Of a stretch of 6,423 nt of DNA, positions 5,651 through 6,423 are shown one piece after another. Source of the DNA: Deltaproteobacteria bacterium (lineage in GTDB: Bacteria > Desulfobacterota > Syntrophia > Syntrophales > UBA2210); contig JAFDAR010000047.1 in NCBI GenBank assembly GCA_019313735.1, forward strand, positions 1 through 6,423, in the 5' to 3' direction. The notes under the pieces were generated by a model. It made no database searches, was not told where the DNA came from, and worked only from the letters and a program-made list of their open reading frames with translations. The first letter of the stretch is position 1, and every line of letters starts with the position of its first letter. The position numbers were made by a program, and so were the translations under genes.

Positions 5651-6358
5651 ATGATGATGGTGCAAGCAGTTGCGATTATAGTTGCCGGTGGTTCCGGAAG
5701 ACGAATGTTGGATGATCTTCCAAAACAGTACTTATCGCTGGATGGCGTCCCCATATTAGGTCGCACTCTTATCAAGTTTGAAAAGGCCCCGTCTGTTGGC
5801 CGTATCGTGCTTGTGGTCCCAAAAGACGATGTTAATTATGCCAGGGATGAAATCGCTGACAAATACCGGATTTTTAAGGCGAAGCATATCCAGGCCGGGG
5901 GGGAGACGAGACAGGACTCCGTCAGAAATGGTCTGGAGATGGTTGACGACAGAGACGATATTATAGTTATCCATGACGGTGTCAGGCCATTCCCCTCGGA
6001 AGAATTGATAGACCTTTCCATCCGGGAAGCTGCCAGGATGGGGGCGGCTGTTCCGGTAATTCCCTTGAAGAATACTGTTAAGATAGTTGGTGAAGACGGA
6101 ATTATAATAGATACCCCCGGCAGAAATAATCTGCGGCTTGCTCAGACGCCTCAGGCCTTCAGAAGGGAGATCATCCTGGAGGCATACAGAAGTGCGTACA
6201 GAGAAGGATTCTACGGCACTGACGATGCGTCTCTTGTGGAACGTATGGGTGTACCTGTAAAGACAATTCCGGGTTCGCATGACAATATCAAGATTACCAC
6301 GCCGGAAGACCTTGCTCTTGGTGAACTGCTGCTGAAAAAGATCGGAGCGGGTATATGA
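5651..6358 (+). CDS. ispD: 2-C-methyl-D-erythritol 4-phosphate cytidylyltransferase
   Basis: A 235-residue IspD, close to the 236 residues of the E. coli enzyme, which joins CTP and methylerythritol phosphate to give CDP-methylerythritol in the MEP isoprenoid pathway. Key segments are the nucleotide-binding loop AIIVAGGSGRRM (8-19, with GG where AG is usual), Lys25 in PKQYL, GGETRQDSV (83-91), HDGVRPF (108-114), RLAQTPQAF (162-170), TDDASLVE (190-197) and Lys214 in NIKITTPEDL. Arg17/Arg18, Lys25 and Lys214 correspond to catalytic residues of E. coli IspD. Three ATG codons in a row (5651, 5654, 5657) offer starts, and none has a clear Shine-Dalgarno. The stop overlaps the ispF start as ATGA, so the two are translationally coupled. 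The gene is a single enzyme here, not the IspDF fusion found in some lineages. Confidence 0.96.
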   Translation: MMMVQAVAIIVAGGSGRRMLDDLPKQYLSLDGVPILGRTLIKFEKAPSVGRIVLVVPKDDVNYARDEIADKYRIFKAKHIQAGGETRQDSVRNGLEMVDDRDDIIVIHDGVRPFPSEELIDLSIREAARMGAAVPVIPLKNTVKIVGEDGIIIDTPGRNNLRLAQTPQAFRREIILEAYRSAYREGFYGTDDASLVERMGVPVKTIPGSHDNIKITTPEDLALGELLLKKIGAGI

Positions 6359-6423
6359 GAGTCGGCTTAGGATATGACAGCCACAGGCTGGTGACAGGGA
6401 GAAGGCTGATTCTTGGGGGTGTG
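6355..6423 (+). CDS. ispF: 2-C-methyl-D-erythritol 2,4-cyclodiphosphate synthase, N-terminal part (cut by window end)
   Basis: The last 69 bases encode 23 residues opening MRVGLGYDSHRL and continuing GRRLILGGV, the classic IspF N-terminus. Asp8 and His10 match the first two zinc ligands of E. coli IspF. IspF cyclises the CDP-ME 2-phosphate to MEcPP with loss of CMP, two steps after IspD in the MEP pathway. The start overlaps the ispD stop by four bases (ATGA), with upstream AT-rich codons and no separate strong ribosome-binding site, consistent with reinitiation after ispD. The gene is incomplete only because the window stops. Confidence 0.93.
   Translation, partial: MRVGLGYDSHRLVTGRRLILGGV

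Noticed and set aside
5756..6280. Minus-strand open frame of about 174 codons opposite ispD
   Set aside because: It lies wholly inside ispD, whose motifs are conserved along the full length; the antisense translation shows no domain.

Overview
The window is ordinary bacterial chromosome, densely coded and with housekeeping-type content. It holds six complete protein genes other than one cut gene at the right edge, so eight protein-coding genes in total (seven complete, one partial). The CarD - YacL-like - IspD - IspF order, an EF-G2-type GTPase, a LapA-type membrane protein and repeat-laden intergenic spacers suggest a Gram-negative bacterium, most plausibly of the Desulfobacterota (Deltaproteobacteria). 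That placement is an inference from gene content and remembered relatives. There is no sign of phage, plasmid, CRISPR, transposase, rRNA or tRNA.

Layout. Positions 19-826 (+) hold a tight pair: a HIT-family nucleotide hydrolase/phosphorylase followed after one base by a small two-helix LapA-domain membrane protein. They converge, across a 15-base gap, on a minus-strand MoaB/MogA-type molybdopterin gene (842-1339). Positions 1340-1636 are a gene-free stretch of about 300 bases that is unusually rich in structure: two arms of degenerate 8-bp tandem repeats in inverted orientation, a perfect GC-rich hairpin and AT-rich inverted repeats. Positions 1637-3715 (-) encode an EF-G-like translational GTPase whose G3 motif reads DTPGD instead of DTPGH. 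A 190-base divergent promoter region (3716-3905) separates it from the rightward set.

The rightward set is a CarD/CdnL-type RNA polymerase-binding regulator (3906-4397), a PIN-TRAM membrane protein of the YacL type (4454-5470, TTG start with a near-perfect Shine-Dalgarno), then, after a 180-base spacer with a likely terminator and a GC-rich palindrome, IspD (5651-6358) and the first 23 codons of IspF (from 6355, ATGA overlap). IspD and IspF catalyse consecutive-but-one steps of the MEP isoprenoid pathway; their overlap indicates translational coupling. The yacL-ispD-ispF order is also found in Bacillus, so this is a conserved neighbourhood.

I found no convincing new multi-gene system. The items most worth a second look are the composite repeat region at 1367-1631, the altered GTPase motifs of the EF-G-like protein, and the terminator/palindrome spacer in front of ispD.
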